Below, piece by piece: positions 21,235 through 34,306 of a stretch of 64,000 nt of DNA. The position numbers and the translations under genes are program-made. Each line of letters begins with the position of its first letter. Positions within the stretch are counted from its first letter, which is position 1. The notes beneath the pieces were generated by a model, which saw only the letters and a program-made list of their open reading frames with translations, was not told the DNA's origin and did no database searches. The stretch is from Polymyxa betae (Eukaryota; Endomyxa; Phytomyxea; Plasmodiophorida; Plasmodiophoridae): positions 16,968 to 80,967 of the forward strand of contig RBZT01000594.1 of the NCBI GenBank assembly GCA_003693705.1, in the 5' to 3' direction.

Positions 21235-23619
21235 TTATGGGCGTCCTGCATCTAACTGAATTCCTTTAAACTGAGAGAAATCGAAAAACGTCTGCATTCT
21301 GGACTCCACGATCAGTTTTTTCCGATTTCTCATCAGTATCGATTTAACTTCGGCATCAACCATCCAGCCGATCCTTAACGGCCTTCCCTACATTACAGAA
21401 TAAACTTTTGTTGCTTTAACACTGTCGGCCGCAGCTTACTCTCAGACACCTTCCAACCAGGGACCGATAAGCAGCCAATGCATCAGTATGGTGATTAAAC
21501 AGCATCACGAGCGAGCCTGAAAATCCCATCAGTCTAAAGGCTGCAAATCGTCATCGGCTTTACCTCGGCCGATATTGATGTAATCGGTTTGTATGCATGA
21601 TTGAATTTCGGGAAATGATTCAATCGAGCACAGCAGCTTATGAAACTCGGTTTCAACACTATAACCACAGACTTCTATCGGAATGTTGCCGACAAACAAC
21701 GCAGACGGCGCCCACGACGTTCGACATTGTCGAAATACGGTTTTGCATTGCGCATCGTGGACGATCTTATCCTACCAGCCTGCTATTCAGTTTCGCCTGC
21801 TTTCAAACTAATTGAGCATTACCTCCATAGCGACCCCGAAGATACGAATTGCATGATCGAGAGCTCTCTCTACAGATCGTTCGTCTTCAAAGTACACAGC
21901 AGCATAAAGGCGCGAATCGGGAATCGGCTTCGGTTTCAGACGGGATTTCTTCGTGGCCAAGTTCCGTTTAGGACGCTGCTCATCGACGACAACAACGGCG
22001 TCTTCATGGATCGTTGCAGCTTCGATCACTTCATCAACCTCGGTCTCATCGGTGTTATCGTCGAGATTCAGGGGTTTAGGCAACGCAGGTAGGACAGGCG
22101 GCTGCAGATTCAGCGGACGTCTGGCAATCCTCTCTTTAAAGAGTTCCACGGCCACCACTTTACCAATTGAATGAAACGATTTTCTAATGTCATCCTTAGA
22201 CCGTATCAGAAGATCCGACCACCAATCATTCAACTGGCTTACAAGAGTAACATCCAAAGGAAGATTATCCACAAAGATTTTGTGTCGGAATTCTTCTTTA
22301 TGATAGAACACATTCCTGTAGCAGAAGGTTAGAAATAAGAAACAGGAATGTTCACTTCAATGTTTACGAAGCCAAGATAGGGTTATTAGTCCATTCGCCA
22401 CTGAGCATTTCTAATCGATAGACCTCGATTTTGTTAAACACCATCCTGGCTTTCTCGAGATCCTGAACAATCATTTGAGTCGTCTTAACAATGTAGGAAA
22501 CAGGTCAGAAACCTCCACTTCGATGACAGGGGCGAACAGTTTGAAATCATCCAGGAATTGAGGATCGTTTTCCACTATTAACAAGTAAATAAAACGTGAA
22601 AGATGGAATGTGATCGGATACCAAGAGCATGACGAAGCTTGTGAAGATACTGACGAAAGTCAGTTAATGTGAAGAGGTCGTGCTCGCCTCCAGCTCGACC
22701 CTCCCTTTTGCTTTGCAATTGATAGATTGCTTTTGCAACAGTTATGTATCTAAATTAGGCTCTCAGGTGAAATCAACCATCCAATGGCAAATGGGAATCA
22801 CGTTTGTTCGGAAAGTGACGAAGCAACACGATTCAGGAAATCATGGTACGTTTGCTTGACCTTGGGATCAGATAAATCTGGGATTTCTTTTGGCTCAATA
22901 ACACTATTCGAAAGCAAATAAAAATGGCAGTCTGAGATGAAGATCATGACACCTACGGGGCGGGTGCTGGAATTAACTCGATATGGAGAGCTCGGATTTG
23001 GAGCAAATACTTATAAAATCCATAAAAACAGGACGGGACTCGAGTCTCTCCTGAAATTCCACTTAGACAATGCAACTGATTACAGAATCAGCTTCGTACC
23101 CAAGAAACTTCTTATTCGAGTGAGATAATTACAAGCGAGGTCGTAATGGACAGGACTAATGCCAGCATCGATATGTTCTTGGCGTTTTCTCTCCAACCAG
23201 GCGGTCTTTTTCATAATTTGCCTGATAATCGAGGGCGGCATTTCAGTAGACGAGAGCCGTTCTGCAAACTTAGAGAGCGTCGCGAATCTCTCGTCATCGC
23301 TGATTTTCGCATCAGGGAAGAAATCGCGACGTAATCGTTGAAGATCGACTTCAAGACGAGCCTGCTCTAGCGATTGTATTGGAACATCGGGCATCATATC
23401 ATTCATAGTCGAAGACAGATGATGGGCTCCAGCCTCGCTGAGCACCCTCTCAATCCTTCTCTGTAATATTCCTTGATCAACTTGTCCACGACTTCTCAAC
23501 GCTACAAAAAGGCGCTTGTAAAGCGGGTTCGGCAGACAGGTCACGAGGCGGGTCAGAAAGGCGTGCTGCTTTGTGGCTGGGAGCAGCAGCGTTGCAGGAG
23601 CTCGAAAACCCGCCGGCAT
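21235..23619 (-). CDS. Unrecognised multi-exon protein with RRM-like segments
   Basis: Assembled from about eight exons. The start is the ATG at 23619 (MPAGFRAPATLLLPATKQH), an Arg/Ala/Leu-rich lead that could be a mitochondrial targeting peptide. Exon joins give, in order: a helical N-terminal part, CHFYLLSNSVIEPKEIPDL, TYITVAKAIYQLQSKREGR, DFKLFAPVIEVE and IVQDLEKARMVFNKIEVYR. Two stretches then look like RNA recognition motifs. The first runs from KIFVDNLPLDVTL through KSFHSIGKVVAVELF to SRLYAAVYFEDERSVERAL. The second runs from ALFVGNIPIEV to GSLVMLFNHHTDALAAYRSL and LRGRPLRIGW. The stop is at 21235. RNA binding is inferred from these segments only; the rest matches nothing I know. Introns are 30-60 bp. 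Confidence 0.65.
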
Positions 23620-23913
23620 CGCTGTCGTCGAGACTAAGACGCTCACAGCTCACTGTTCATGGCAATCCGTACGGCAGCAGCTGCATTATTCGAACCATTT
23701 TTGCAGGAGCCCTCACGGGCGCAGTAAACAATTGCGCTACTGTTTTCAACAAAACTGCGTTGAAATTAGTTAGCCAAGTGTCGCGCATTCAAAATCTTTA
23801 TCAGACGTTTTTGCTAAACTGCGCTGTACTTTTCAAGATGCGTAACGAAAACTTTCGAATTTTCAGCCCGGACCCCGCGACCATCTCGCGATTGCCAATC
23901 CCAGCGCCCGACC

Positions 23914-25422
23914 ATGGACGAACGCGTCCCAATCCCGACCTCACGAGCGACCAGCGAGACCGCCTTCATCAAACGTGTCGTGACTGTGGCCCTTGGTGAT
24001 GTTTGTGGAAATGTCGCCAATCGTCTTGCTCAGCACGGCCCGCAAACCGTTGCCCAGATCGCTCGTGCTTTGTCCATAACCCAGAAAGACACGACATTGG
24101 CGCTGAAATCGCTGGTCCAGCACGGGTTCGTCGTCGGTGGTGGTGATCGTGGTGCTATGGACCTTGATCGGGTTACGATTTCGTCGAGCATCTTGGCTCC
24201 GGCTTATGTCGTCTACGTCGGCGATGTATTCGGTGTCGAGGCCGAGGTCATCGTCGAATTTCTCAGCGAGCACGGTCGCTTAACCGGAGCCACATTAAGC
24301 GCTCTATTCTCAACGTCGCAGCAAAATGCTACTCCTGCTCAACTGGACCGTTTTATGGAGAGCTGTAATGAGCTGTTAGAGAAGAGCTTCCTGCGTCGTG
24401 TGCCTCCTGTTGAGGTTGAAGGCGGCGTAAAAATGGACGAAGACACATCTTTATCTGCCACGAACAATGATGTTGTCGTCGCTCTGGATCACGAAACCTT
24501 CCGTCGTGCTTTAAGAAATCAGCTTATCGTCAACTATGTTAATAACCGGCTAGATCAGACAGCCGGTATTGTCTGCAAATCGATGCTATCAGCCGCAAAG
24601 AAGGATAACCTTGATCCGCCTGAATTCACAGAGATGGCGCTCTTTGACTATCTGCCAAGCGATGCGAAGATCACTCGCTCTCAGCTCAGACAGACCTTGT
24701 TGGAGATGCTCAATGACAATATCCCTATTGTCGAAATCAAGGTTTTGGCTTTGTTGAGCGATTCTGTTTTACTAAAAGCATCCATAGGAATCGGTGTCTT
24801 GTGGTGAGGTCTACGCTGTTCGAGTCGCTGCTCTAATTGACGAATTGCGAAGACGTCATGCCCAAGCGATCGTTCGTGCGAAGGTGCCATCCTCTTAGTG
24901 CTTGGGTCGTGATCTGAGCGTCTCTTGCTTAGTTTGGTGACGAAGCTGCCAGAATTTTTATGCTGCTTTTAGACAAGCATCAGCTTGAAGAGAAGGCCAT
25001 TTCAGAATTTAGTCTCATCTCTAAAAAACAAGCAAGGTTTTTACAATCCCAACAATGTTGCATCCCCTTCCTTATTCATTTTCAGAACCAACCTGTATGC
25101 TATGATGCAGTCTGAATTCATCGCGCTACAGGAACTGCCTAAAAGTGCAGATCGTAATCCCCAGAGGACTCTTTTCCTGTGGTCTGTACCAATCAATCGG
25201 CTGTTTGCTAATGTACGCTCCTCTCTTCGTCAAGCTTGGATCAATTTACAGCTTCGATTGGAGCATGAGACAAAGGCAGCTGCGGCTGTCGTTGCCCGTG
25301 TTCGTGATGGAACTGCTAACCAGGCCGACCAGACTGAATACCAAAAGTTTACTAAGATACAAGACCGACTCGTGGATGCATCCTGCAGGATATTATACGA
25401 CATCATATTGTTCGACTCATAA
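23914..25422 (+). CDS. POLR3C: RNA polymerase III subunit RPC3 (RPC82/POLR3C)
   Basis: Subunit of the Pol III heterotrimer that helps open tRNA and 5S promoters. The start is the ATG at 23914 (MDERVPIPTSRATSETAF). Winged-helix repeats are visible: ALKSLVQHGFVVGG, IVEFLSEHGRLTGATL, then RRALRNQLIVNYVNNRLDQT, which matches the RFHQHFRDQAIVSAVANRMDQT block of human POLR3C. Later exons carry AARIFMLLLDKHQLEEKAIS and FIALQELPKSADRNPQRTLF (human SLQEIPKTPDHAPSRTFYL), followed by a coiled-coil end. Three introns lie between about 24.74 and 25.09 kb. The gene is divergent from the RRM-like gene across 294 bp. Confidence 0.9.
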
Positions 25423-25641
25423 TGCTGATGTTCCTGAACCATAATTTTCGCCATATATCTATTCAGTTATATTGTACATTTACTGGATAATAGCTAACGC
25501 AATGAATAAACATACTACAAGTATTTGTTTAGCGGAGGACTATCTTCTTTAAAATTGATGAACAATCTAATGTTTCGTAGGACTTTGGAGAGTTTTGGAA
25601 GCTTGCTTGGATCGCCGACAGCACCTACTAAAGTTGAGAAA

Positions 25642-26707
25642 CTACAAAGCAGATGCTAGAAGTGAAACGTACAATGGAAGAAGCAACCGAAGAATGACAG
25701 AGCCAAGAACAACCACGATCGCTGCGACAGTTTCAACGGTGATATACTTCTCGAGCTGATATTCGGAGAGCTTTGGATGCTCTGAAAACAAAACGTTAGT
25801 GAATTTGCAAAGAAATCCATGCCTTGTGATTACGCTGAATAAGCCCATGAAGCCTAGAAATATGTTGATCCAGAGTCGGGCGCCACTTTTGATGGGTCTC
25901 ATGAGCCCAGGCCATGATTTTTTCGCTTGTCTTGATGGCAACAGGAACAGCATACTGGAAATACTGATCATAGAGATAATTCCATTGATTGATCATCCAA
26001 GCACTCTTGGTTTTAGCGAAATCGGAAAATTTCATAGCATTGTAGCTAGCAGCATCAACAAACGTGGCAGTGTTGCCCATCATCGAATACCATTTGCCAC
26101 TAAGGTGATCATGCCATACTTTCCACTGAGCGGAATATGATTGCTCCTTTAGTGAGTCTATGAGATGTGGTGTCAGGTGAAACTTTGCGAATGAGCAAAT
26201 CTTGATACCAAGCTTCTCTTTCAATGATACATTTTCGGCTTGTAAAAGGCGGATCTTCTCGTTCGTCTTGTCAAGTTTGTCTTTCGTCGCCGTTAGCTCA
26301 GTCTGGATCTTGTTAAGCTGTTTACGGATGCTATCGGATTCGGAGCCTAAAGAAAATGATGGACGGCGACGTTTTATAATCGGGTTGTGTTACCTTTTGA
26401 GAATGACTCGACCGACTTTTTCAACTTGCTAACTTCTTGGAGGATCTTCGACTCGACCGATTCTACAACCTCGCTCTGCTTGCTATGAATCTACATCCGA
26501 ATAAAAAACAACATCGAAGCAAGAATGCGAGTTTAATCCAACCCGTTGTTCAAGCGCCAACAGATCATTAGCAACCTGGGATTTGAGCGCATCGAAGTGT
26601 TGGACTCCGGCTGATTCCGCATCGGCACCAGACAAGGTAGCGACGACAACAACTGCCAGGGCCAGTAAAGGAACTGCCCGAATCTCCATGATTGGTCGGG
26701 ATGCCAT
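25642..26707 (-). CDS. Secreted/ER-type membrane coiled-coil protein, unknown
   Basis: The start is the ATG at 26707 (MASRPIMEIRAVPLLALAVV), giving a clear signal peptide that ends near SGADAESAG. It is followed by a predicted coiled coil (KQLNKIQTELTATKDKLDKT and neighbours), then a Trp/Tyr/Lys-rich segment (WHDHLSGKWYSMMGN). A C-terminal hydrophobic helix (VETVAAIVVVLGSVILRLLL) suggests a type I single-pass protein. At least three introns. The last ORF stops at 25642, but a further splice into a short Lys/Pro-rich tail near 25.55 kb is possible, so the C-terminus is uncertain. I do not recognise the family. Confidence 0.6.
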
Positions 26708-27107
26708 GCGATTGCTGACACCGACGAACAAGATTATGTCTTAGAATGGCGGAGAGCGCAACCTTGATGCAGGGTTCCGCTCTGACTGCTCTGTGAGAGC
26801 ACTTCTTTTATGCAGACGTTATAATCGCCTTTGTCGACGAATAATCACTCCCGCCGTTGCATTTCCGTTTGTTCCTACAGTTGTTCAAGCAGATCTGTTG
26901 GGTGTGGGTTTCAGAGACTACAGGCGTGGAAATCATTGTATACATTCCGCAGCGCAAACACATAGTATGAAACTGATCTATCAATATTCTACTCGGGGAG
27001 TGATGAATTCTTTACAATAGTAAAACTTCTGTCAATTTAGATAAGGGAATAGGTTAATGGCACAAATTAATACATAGATATAGAAGCAGATAGGTGTCAA
27101 ACTGTCT
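26708..27107. other. Intergenic stretch, no gene seen
   Basis: Separates the membrane coiled-coil gene and the C2H2 gene, both on the minus strand. No coding or RNA feature was recognised. Confidence 0.4.
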
Positions 27108-27632
27108 TCATCGAGAGGTTGCGCATGATCTGAAAGGCATCAGACCGGACGGGACCATCCCTGATTGGTGGCAGTATGGAGAGTATGGCATTTGTGGACA
27201 GTAGTAGTACGACTCGTACGTGTGAGGTACAATCGGTATCGTCCACACGACTTGTGGGCGTGGTTCTTGTTGTTGAACAAGTCTCACTGGCTTTGGGACG
27301 ACGATCTCTGCGGGTTGTGGGATGGTAATGGAAAGCTCTGGTTTGGGCCTCTCAGTCATATGGACGACGTTATGCCTCTTGACGTTGCATTTCTGGTTGA
27401 ACGTCTTGCCACATATGGTACAGGAGTATCGTCGATCGACGGTATGAACAGTCCTTTGGTGGCGCTTCAGGTTGGACTCAACAGAGAACTTGCGATCACA
27501 CTGATCACACTGAAATGGCTTCTCCTGGGTATGCGATCGAAGATGGATCGCGAGCTTGGAGCTGGCTTCGAACTCCTTGCTGCAGTAGGTACAGCTCAGG
27601 GACTTCGAAGAGGTGCTTTTAGAAGATGTCAT
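27108..27632 (-). CDS. Three-finger C2H2 zinc-finger protein
   Basis: A single-exon protein of 174 residues. Three tandem C2H2 fingers occupy residues about 13-92: CTYCSKEFEASSKLAIHLRSH, CDQCDRKF...HQRTVH and CTICGKTF...HNVVH. They are joined by TQEKPFQ and TVDRRYS linkers, the first close to the canonical TGEKP type. This predicts sequence-specific DNA binding. The C-terminal half is Pro/Tyr/Gln-rich (ESYYYCPQMPYSPYC) and could be an activation region. Target genes are unknown. Confidence 0.85.
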   Translation of the reverse strand: MTSSKSTSSKSLSCTYCSKEFEASSKLAIHLRSHTQEKPFQCDQCDRKFSVESNLKRHQRTVHTVDRRYSCTICGKTFNQKCNVKRHNVVHMTERPKPELSITIPQPAEIVVPKPVRLVQQQEPRPQVVWTIPIVPHTYESYYYCPQMPYSPYCHQSGMVPSGLMPFRSCATSR

Positions 27633-28005
27633 TGTAAATGCGGACCTTGACTGCGGAAGAGGCCGCTCCTTCCATCTCCGCTATTTCTGTCGAAATGACC
27701 CAGTGGCATGAATTCTATTAATAGTGGACAATGACCAATACGTTGAGGAGAGCTCTAATAATCAAAAACTGCGTAACTCGTCTTCCGAAAGTCCGAAGTG
27801 TCATCATCGCTCTTCGTGGCCGGAACTCCCAAGTGCAATCATCACCGACCCCAAGCTTAGACTGCAGTTAAGTTAGGAGCAGTATGACGCCGAACACCTT
27901 GCCGAATAAAGTCAAAATCTATGTCTATGTCTATCTTGATTGAGAACTGTGAATGCATTAGAATTATTAAGCAATGTAATGATTAACCATGTGTATAAGC
28001 TATCA
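27633..28005. other. Intergenic stretch, no gene seen
   Basis: Holds the 5' flank of the C2H2 gene and the 3' flank of the PH-domain gene. Nothing recognisable. Confidence 0.35.
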
Positions 28006-29915
28006 TTACGACCGAGGTGTCATTCGTTCGATGCAGTCTTGTAAATTTATGATCCACTCTTTTAAGCTCTCAGGATCTTCGGCCTTGAAGCGATATAAGT
28101 CTGGTACTGCGGATACTCTCAGGAAGGAGCTGCAAGGAATAGCCAATTCAAAGCAGTTGGGCTGCTCCTGGTCCTCAATAGCTCGCACGATAGCGTTTTT
28201 CAAAAACAATCGTATCGCTGGCAATGGATCCTAAAAAAAAAGTAAAATAATGTATATCGCAATGACTATGCTAATCTGATTACCTCTCTTTTGTCGAAAA
28301 ACAGCAGGAACCCTGACAGTGTTATGACTGCTTGCCCAAGCTTATAGTTGGACCTAAACTGAGGACGATTTTTTAATTATAGAACTCGTATTTTTGACCA
28401 TGTTACCAATTTTCCTGGACGTTGCAGGATGCCTTTATGCTGAACATGGGATCGCAACCGTTCCACAATCAGCGAATCCACTGCATTTACTATTAGAGCG
28501 AAAATGTGCAGGAAAAGTAAATAAAAGATCACCTTCTGTATTCGGCAAACGATCGTAGATCGTTTTGCCCGACTCGTCAGGGGACAATTCTTTTGCTGTT
28601 TGTAGAAAGGTTTGCACATCCATCTCCCGATCTATAGACTTCACAGCGATTAGGGATTCGTCCAGAAGGCGAACCGTATTGATAAGAATATTCTTCTCCC
28701 TAATTGAATTCAGTTCAGTATTATTGCCGGGTATATAGGAACCGAAGCAAAATTACGCGAGCAAATGGTCCAGCAAAATCTCTTTCAAACCACTTATTCT
28801 TCGTCCATCATGAAGACGAACTTCATCGAAAATTTTCTTCATAGCACGGCTGAACTCAAGTCAGATAGTTACCGGGAGCCAGCGAAAATCAACCTGAAAT
28901 TAGCCTGGCCTCCTCTATACATTGCTAAGTCGTGCAAGAATCTGTCAATTTGTCAAAAACAAAATCGAAAATTATGTGATAATACAACCTTCGAGCTAAT
29001 AGATATGGGTCTTTTTCTTTTGGCACAATTTTATCTTCGGATTCGTATAGCAAACTCTCCCTCATGGCTTGCTCATAGTTATTCCAAGCGTTCAACATTG
29101 CTTGGCGCTCGTTAATAATCTATGAGAAGCTTAGGTGAACCTTTTTCAGATTCGGATAATAATACAGCTTCTTTATGCTTATCCGCTGCTGATCGAAGCT
29201 CATCACTTCGATGTTGCAGTACTCTAGCTAGATCTTTAGCTTTTTTGACAGTCTCATCGAAAACTATCGCAGAATTGAACAGTTGCAGCACCATGCATAA
29301 AAAACAAACCTTTCGACTGAGACTCAGCAAATTGAGTTTGCCCACTTTTGGTCAACTGTTCAAGGCAAATCGTTGCTTGTCTAAGACTTCCGATCTCTCC
29401 CTCACTAAGAGACCAGATTTATTTGCAAGCATCAACCAGATGGAGCACCGATTTACCCGAAGGAGACATCATGAACATCCTGTGAAAACAGCCCACCCAG
29501 TCTTTTACAACGAATCGTGAGATAGTTTGCCAGTTGGCTTGATGTTTTCTTGGAGTTTAGTAAACGTGCATTAATAGCATTAAACGCCTGAATTTGACTG
29601 ATGAAAAGCGTCTCAGAATTGGCATTTCTAGAAAAACCACTGATACCTTAACCAAAGCTTTTCATCAGCAAGCTTTGTAGACTCAAACGTTAGCGTTTGG
29701 GCAGTCAACAATTCTTTCTTAGCCAGCAGCTCACTCTGTGGCTGAGGCCTTGCACGCCCATGACTCCCTGAACTTGCTGGGTTTGAGTCTCCGATCCCAG
29801 ACGTTGAGCTGGCATCAAGATTTAATTCTTCGATTCCCACAGTAACAGGTTCTTTGGCTTTTGATTCTTCCTCCAATTCGTCGACGACTTTGTCATGAGC
29901 CAGTGCATCACTCAT
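28006..29915 (-). CDS. BAR-like coiled-coil protein with C-terminal PH domain
   Basis: The start is the ATG at 29915 (MSDALAHDKVVDELEEESKA), giving an acidic disordered lead with Ser/Gly/Pro. Several exons then encode long helices (EGEIGSLRQATICLEQLTKS, KKAKDLARVLQHRSDELRSA, RQAMLNAWNNYEQAMRESLL) that look like a BAR-type helical bundle. The last exons hold a PH-type fold: YKLGQAVITLSGFLLFFDKR, then NCFELAIPCSSFLRVSAVPD and the terminal helix SLKEWIINLQDCIERM. The stop is at 28006. A BAR-PH order suggests membrane remodelling at phosphoinositide-rich membrane. The BAR assignment is by shape only; the PH call is firmer. Confidence 0.6.
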
Positions 29916-30249
29916 TATTAGTGATGACGAAGAGTAGAGAAGTGAAAGATGACAGCCACAGTGTGGTAATGTCAGATAGAGGCCAAGCCCATCTTCTGCT
30001 TAGTTCGTGTTTTGTAGAGTTCAATTCCAACGAGACGTTCGCGGTTCAAATCGTAAAAACCACTTTGTGACAACAGATTTCGACAAATCTAGTCGGAGAT
30101 TGCCATGCGCTGGTATTTCTAAAGTTAGAACGGCGTTCCGTTCCTGGCATCGTTTCTCTGAATGTTAGAACATTCGGTGACTGGCGACCGATATTTGCGC
30201 TTAAAATCGATGAACAGCTTTATCCAAGGTTCTCATTTTTATAACAACA

Positions 30250-30459
30250 ATGCCAAAGACTTCAGCGACGAAGCGTGCTCCATTGGGTGAACTAGCCCCA
30301 GGCCAGATAAACCGCGGCTCAAGGTCCCAAGCTAAGATTAGGAAGAAGAAGTCTACCAGGAAAGCATCATCAGTCCCGGTCACGATTCGTAAGCCAAGCG
30401 GTCGTGTTGTAGGTTTGGGTGCAACAAAACATGCCAAGCATATGCCTGTGAAGAAGTAA
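30250..30459 (+). CDS. Possible small, very basic protein
   Basis: A 69-codon frame beginning MPKTSATKRAPLGELAPGQ, rich in Lys, Arg and Ser (IRKKKSTRKASS), ending HMPVKK and followed by a TAA. It has an A-rich context before the ATG. The composition suits a nucleic-acid-binding or nucleolar peptide, but no family was recognised. An overlapping frame exists on the other strand. It sits between the divergent PH-domain gene and the CDPK. Confidence 0.4.
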   Translation: MPKTSATKRAPLGELAPGQINRGSRSQAKIRKKKSTRKASSVPVTIRKPSGRVVGLGATKHAKHMPVKK

Positions 30460-30599
30460 TATCTCCCTGTTCAGAAGCTAAAGATCCAAATAATATCTGA
30501 TCCAGAGCTCAAGGTAATAAAGTTAGTTCTAACGGTGATTGTGTTTCTATGCCAATCAGGAGCAGTTAGGTACAATAATAATCCTCCAGAGTAGTTTAG

Positions 30600-32428
<1,829 letters not shown>

Positions 32429-32864
32429 CGACGAAGAATTTTGCAAGAGAAACAAGATCTCACAACGAGATACGGGAGGCGCACGCCCAAATTTCAAAAG
32501 TGAAAGGCGAATATCTCAGAGTTGCGCCAATTGTTGAGGGCGATTTCACATTTCCAGCCCAGCGAAGCCAGTGAACTGATGTCGTACGCCGGCCCCCCGA
32601 TCAATCGTCATTATCCCGGTGTTTGTTACACTCCGAGAAGGCCAGACGCGCAATTAAGGTCCGACGCCGGTTCTGGCCCCGGGGGAGACGGGCGCCGTTT
32701 ACGGCACCCTTCATCAGTTCGGTGATTATAGCGACGACAGTGAGAAGTACATGATGACTGAGAGGCGAGTCCACGCACCCAGCTCCTCCCATATCATCAT
32801 CTGCTATCTTTGGCGGATCACGTAAGCGCGGCCTTTTCCGTCATCACGTGGGTTGCTTCCCTCT
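32429..32864. promoter_or_regulatory. Divergent intergenic region, CDPK and C2H2 gene
   Basis: 436 bp between the CDPK start (-) and the zinc-finger start (+). It presumably holds both promoters; no motif was recognised. Confidence 0.35.
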
Positions 32865-33344
32865 ATGGATCAGGTCGAGCCCGAGTCTGACAATGACGAG
32901 GGTCCCAAACCGAATACGACCGGTGCCCGCCAGAAGGGCGTCGCTCTGAAACAGTACCGATGCGCTGTCTGTGATCGAGAATTTGCACGCCGTGACAAAC
33001 TCGAACGGCATAGTCGAGTGCACAGCGGTGAGAAGCCGTTTCTGTGTTTTGAATGCGGAAGGGCGTTTGCTCGTCGCGATAAGTTGATTCGACATCGTAA
33101 GGAGGTGCATACTGGTGAAAGGCCTGTACGTTGATGGTCGATGTCGAAAACCTGCCTTTATTTACTTATTGTTTAGTTCCGCTGCGAACTGTGTGCCAGA
33201 ACGTTCGCCCGGCGAGACACGCTGAAAACACACAGGCGTATTCACACTGATCGGGATATAACAAGGCCTGGTGTCGCTGATCTACAGCATTCATCATGGG
33301 TATCATTGCTCGATACGCAGGCGAACGGCGTGAGAAGGGACTAG
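32865..33344 (+). CDS. C2H2 zinc-finger protein, three fingers in two exons
   Basis: The start is the ATG at 32865 (MDQVEPESDNDEGPKPNTTG). Exon 1 carries two fingers, CAVCDREFARRDKLERHSRVH and CFECGRAFARRDKLIRHRKEVH. A 53-bp intron (33127-33177 region) joins GERP to FRCELCARTFARRDTLKTH, completing finger three. All three fingers have the same FARRD recognition helix start, so they arose by duplication and probably read similar triplets. The linkers SGEKPF and TGERPF are canonical. The C-terminal 25 residues have no known domain. The stop is TAG at 33342-33344. Confidence 0.85.
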
Positions 33345-33439
33345 TAAGATTTATTGTATGAATATATTTATGTGAGGATCATGCAAATTCGAAGCCTGCT
33401 CTGCAGATTGTAGCGAAAGCACGAATTGACTTTAACGCT

Positions 33440-34306
33440 TCAGATCCAGTTGTTCGTCCATAGCAGGAATATTATGCCTACTGTGGCCACAGTCAACAGC
33501 ACGAGGTAGAGGTAGCACTTCCTTCTCCTTGCCTGTCGCGAATATATCACCGCCTTGTCGACGTTAACGCGACCAGCTTCGGCACGTTCTGCAGCCATGA
33601 CAACATTCTCTTCGATGATATTCAAGTCTTCCTGTTGCTCGTCGACGAGCAGCTTCAAATCAACGAATAATTCTTGAATATCGCGGATTCCGTCATGGAT
33701 GGCTTGCATTCCCTGCCGTTGCCTTTCCATATCTTCTACCGTCAATAGCAGCTGGCTATTTCGTTCCAGCGCCGACTGGAATGCATCGGTTTTCTTACCG
33801 TTCAAAACCTGCTGCATTTGGGTCTCGCTAATGCCGGCGTTGATTATACGAGCCTGTCTCTCTACTTGCTGTTTGAGAACGTCGCGGAAATGCTCAGAAA
33901 CATGTCCGAACTCGATCATCGCTTCTCGAAATCTCGTCTGATTCGTTCGAAATTTGTTCCTCTTAATTTGAGCCACTGTTGGTCCAGGATTGGAATTCGC
34001 TTCCAATGCGGTTATTTTTGCCTCTTCTTTGTCCAGCCATGTTTTCATTTTCAACGCGGCCGTTCTCGTTTTTGCCATAATGGTATCCAGCTGTCTTGAA
34101 GTCTGGGCGCTTGAGGCTTGGCCTGCGCGCTGTTCTAAAACCTGAATAGCTTTCGTATTGCGGTAGATCAGATCGATTCCGCGCTGGAAAGCATCAGCAT
34201 TGTCGCCAACCTCCGGGACATTTTTCAGTCGATCGCGATCGATGTCCAGAGTGGCGGATCCGCGAAGACTCTCGAGACGATCACGAACAGAGTCATCAGG
34301 GTGCAT
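33440..34306 (-). CDS. Syntaxin (Qa-SNARE)
   Basis: A 288-residue single-exon protein. The N-terminal helices (residues about 30-160) form the Habc regulatory bundle. The SNARE helix runs from IHDGIRDIQELFVDLKLLVD to DLNIIEENV, with Gln at the central layer (VDEQQEDL). After a basic patch (RQARRRKCYLYL) the C-terminus is a single membrane anchor (LVLLTVATVGIIFLLW). Cys in the basic patch could be palmitoylated. The sequence resembles plasma-membrane or endosomal syntaxins, but the compartment cannot be set. SNAREs of this type drive membrane fusion. Confidence 0.93.
   Translation of the reverse strand: MHPDDSVRDRLESLRGSATLDIDRDRLKNVPEVGDNADAFQRGIDLIYRNTKAIQVLEQRAGQASSAQTSRQLDTIMAKTRTAALKMKTWLDKEEAKITALEANSNPGPTVAQIKRNKFRTNQTRFREAMIEFGHVSEHFRDVLKQQVERQARIINAGISETQMQQVLNGKKTDAFQSALERNSQLLLTVEDMERQRQGMQAIHDGIRDIQELFVDLKLLVDEQQEDLNIIEENVVMAAERAEAGRVNVDKAVIYSRQARRRKCYLYLVLLTVATVGIIFLLWTNNWI

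Noticed and set aside
30201-30437. 78-codon minus-strand frame opposite the small basic protein
   Set aside because: The plus-strand frame has the more protein-like start context and Lys/Arg-rich content; no support for the minus frame.
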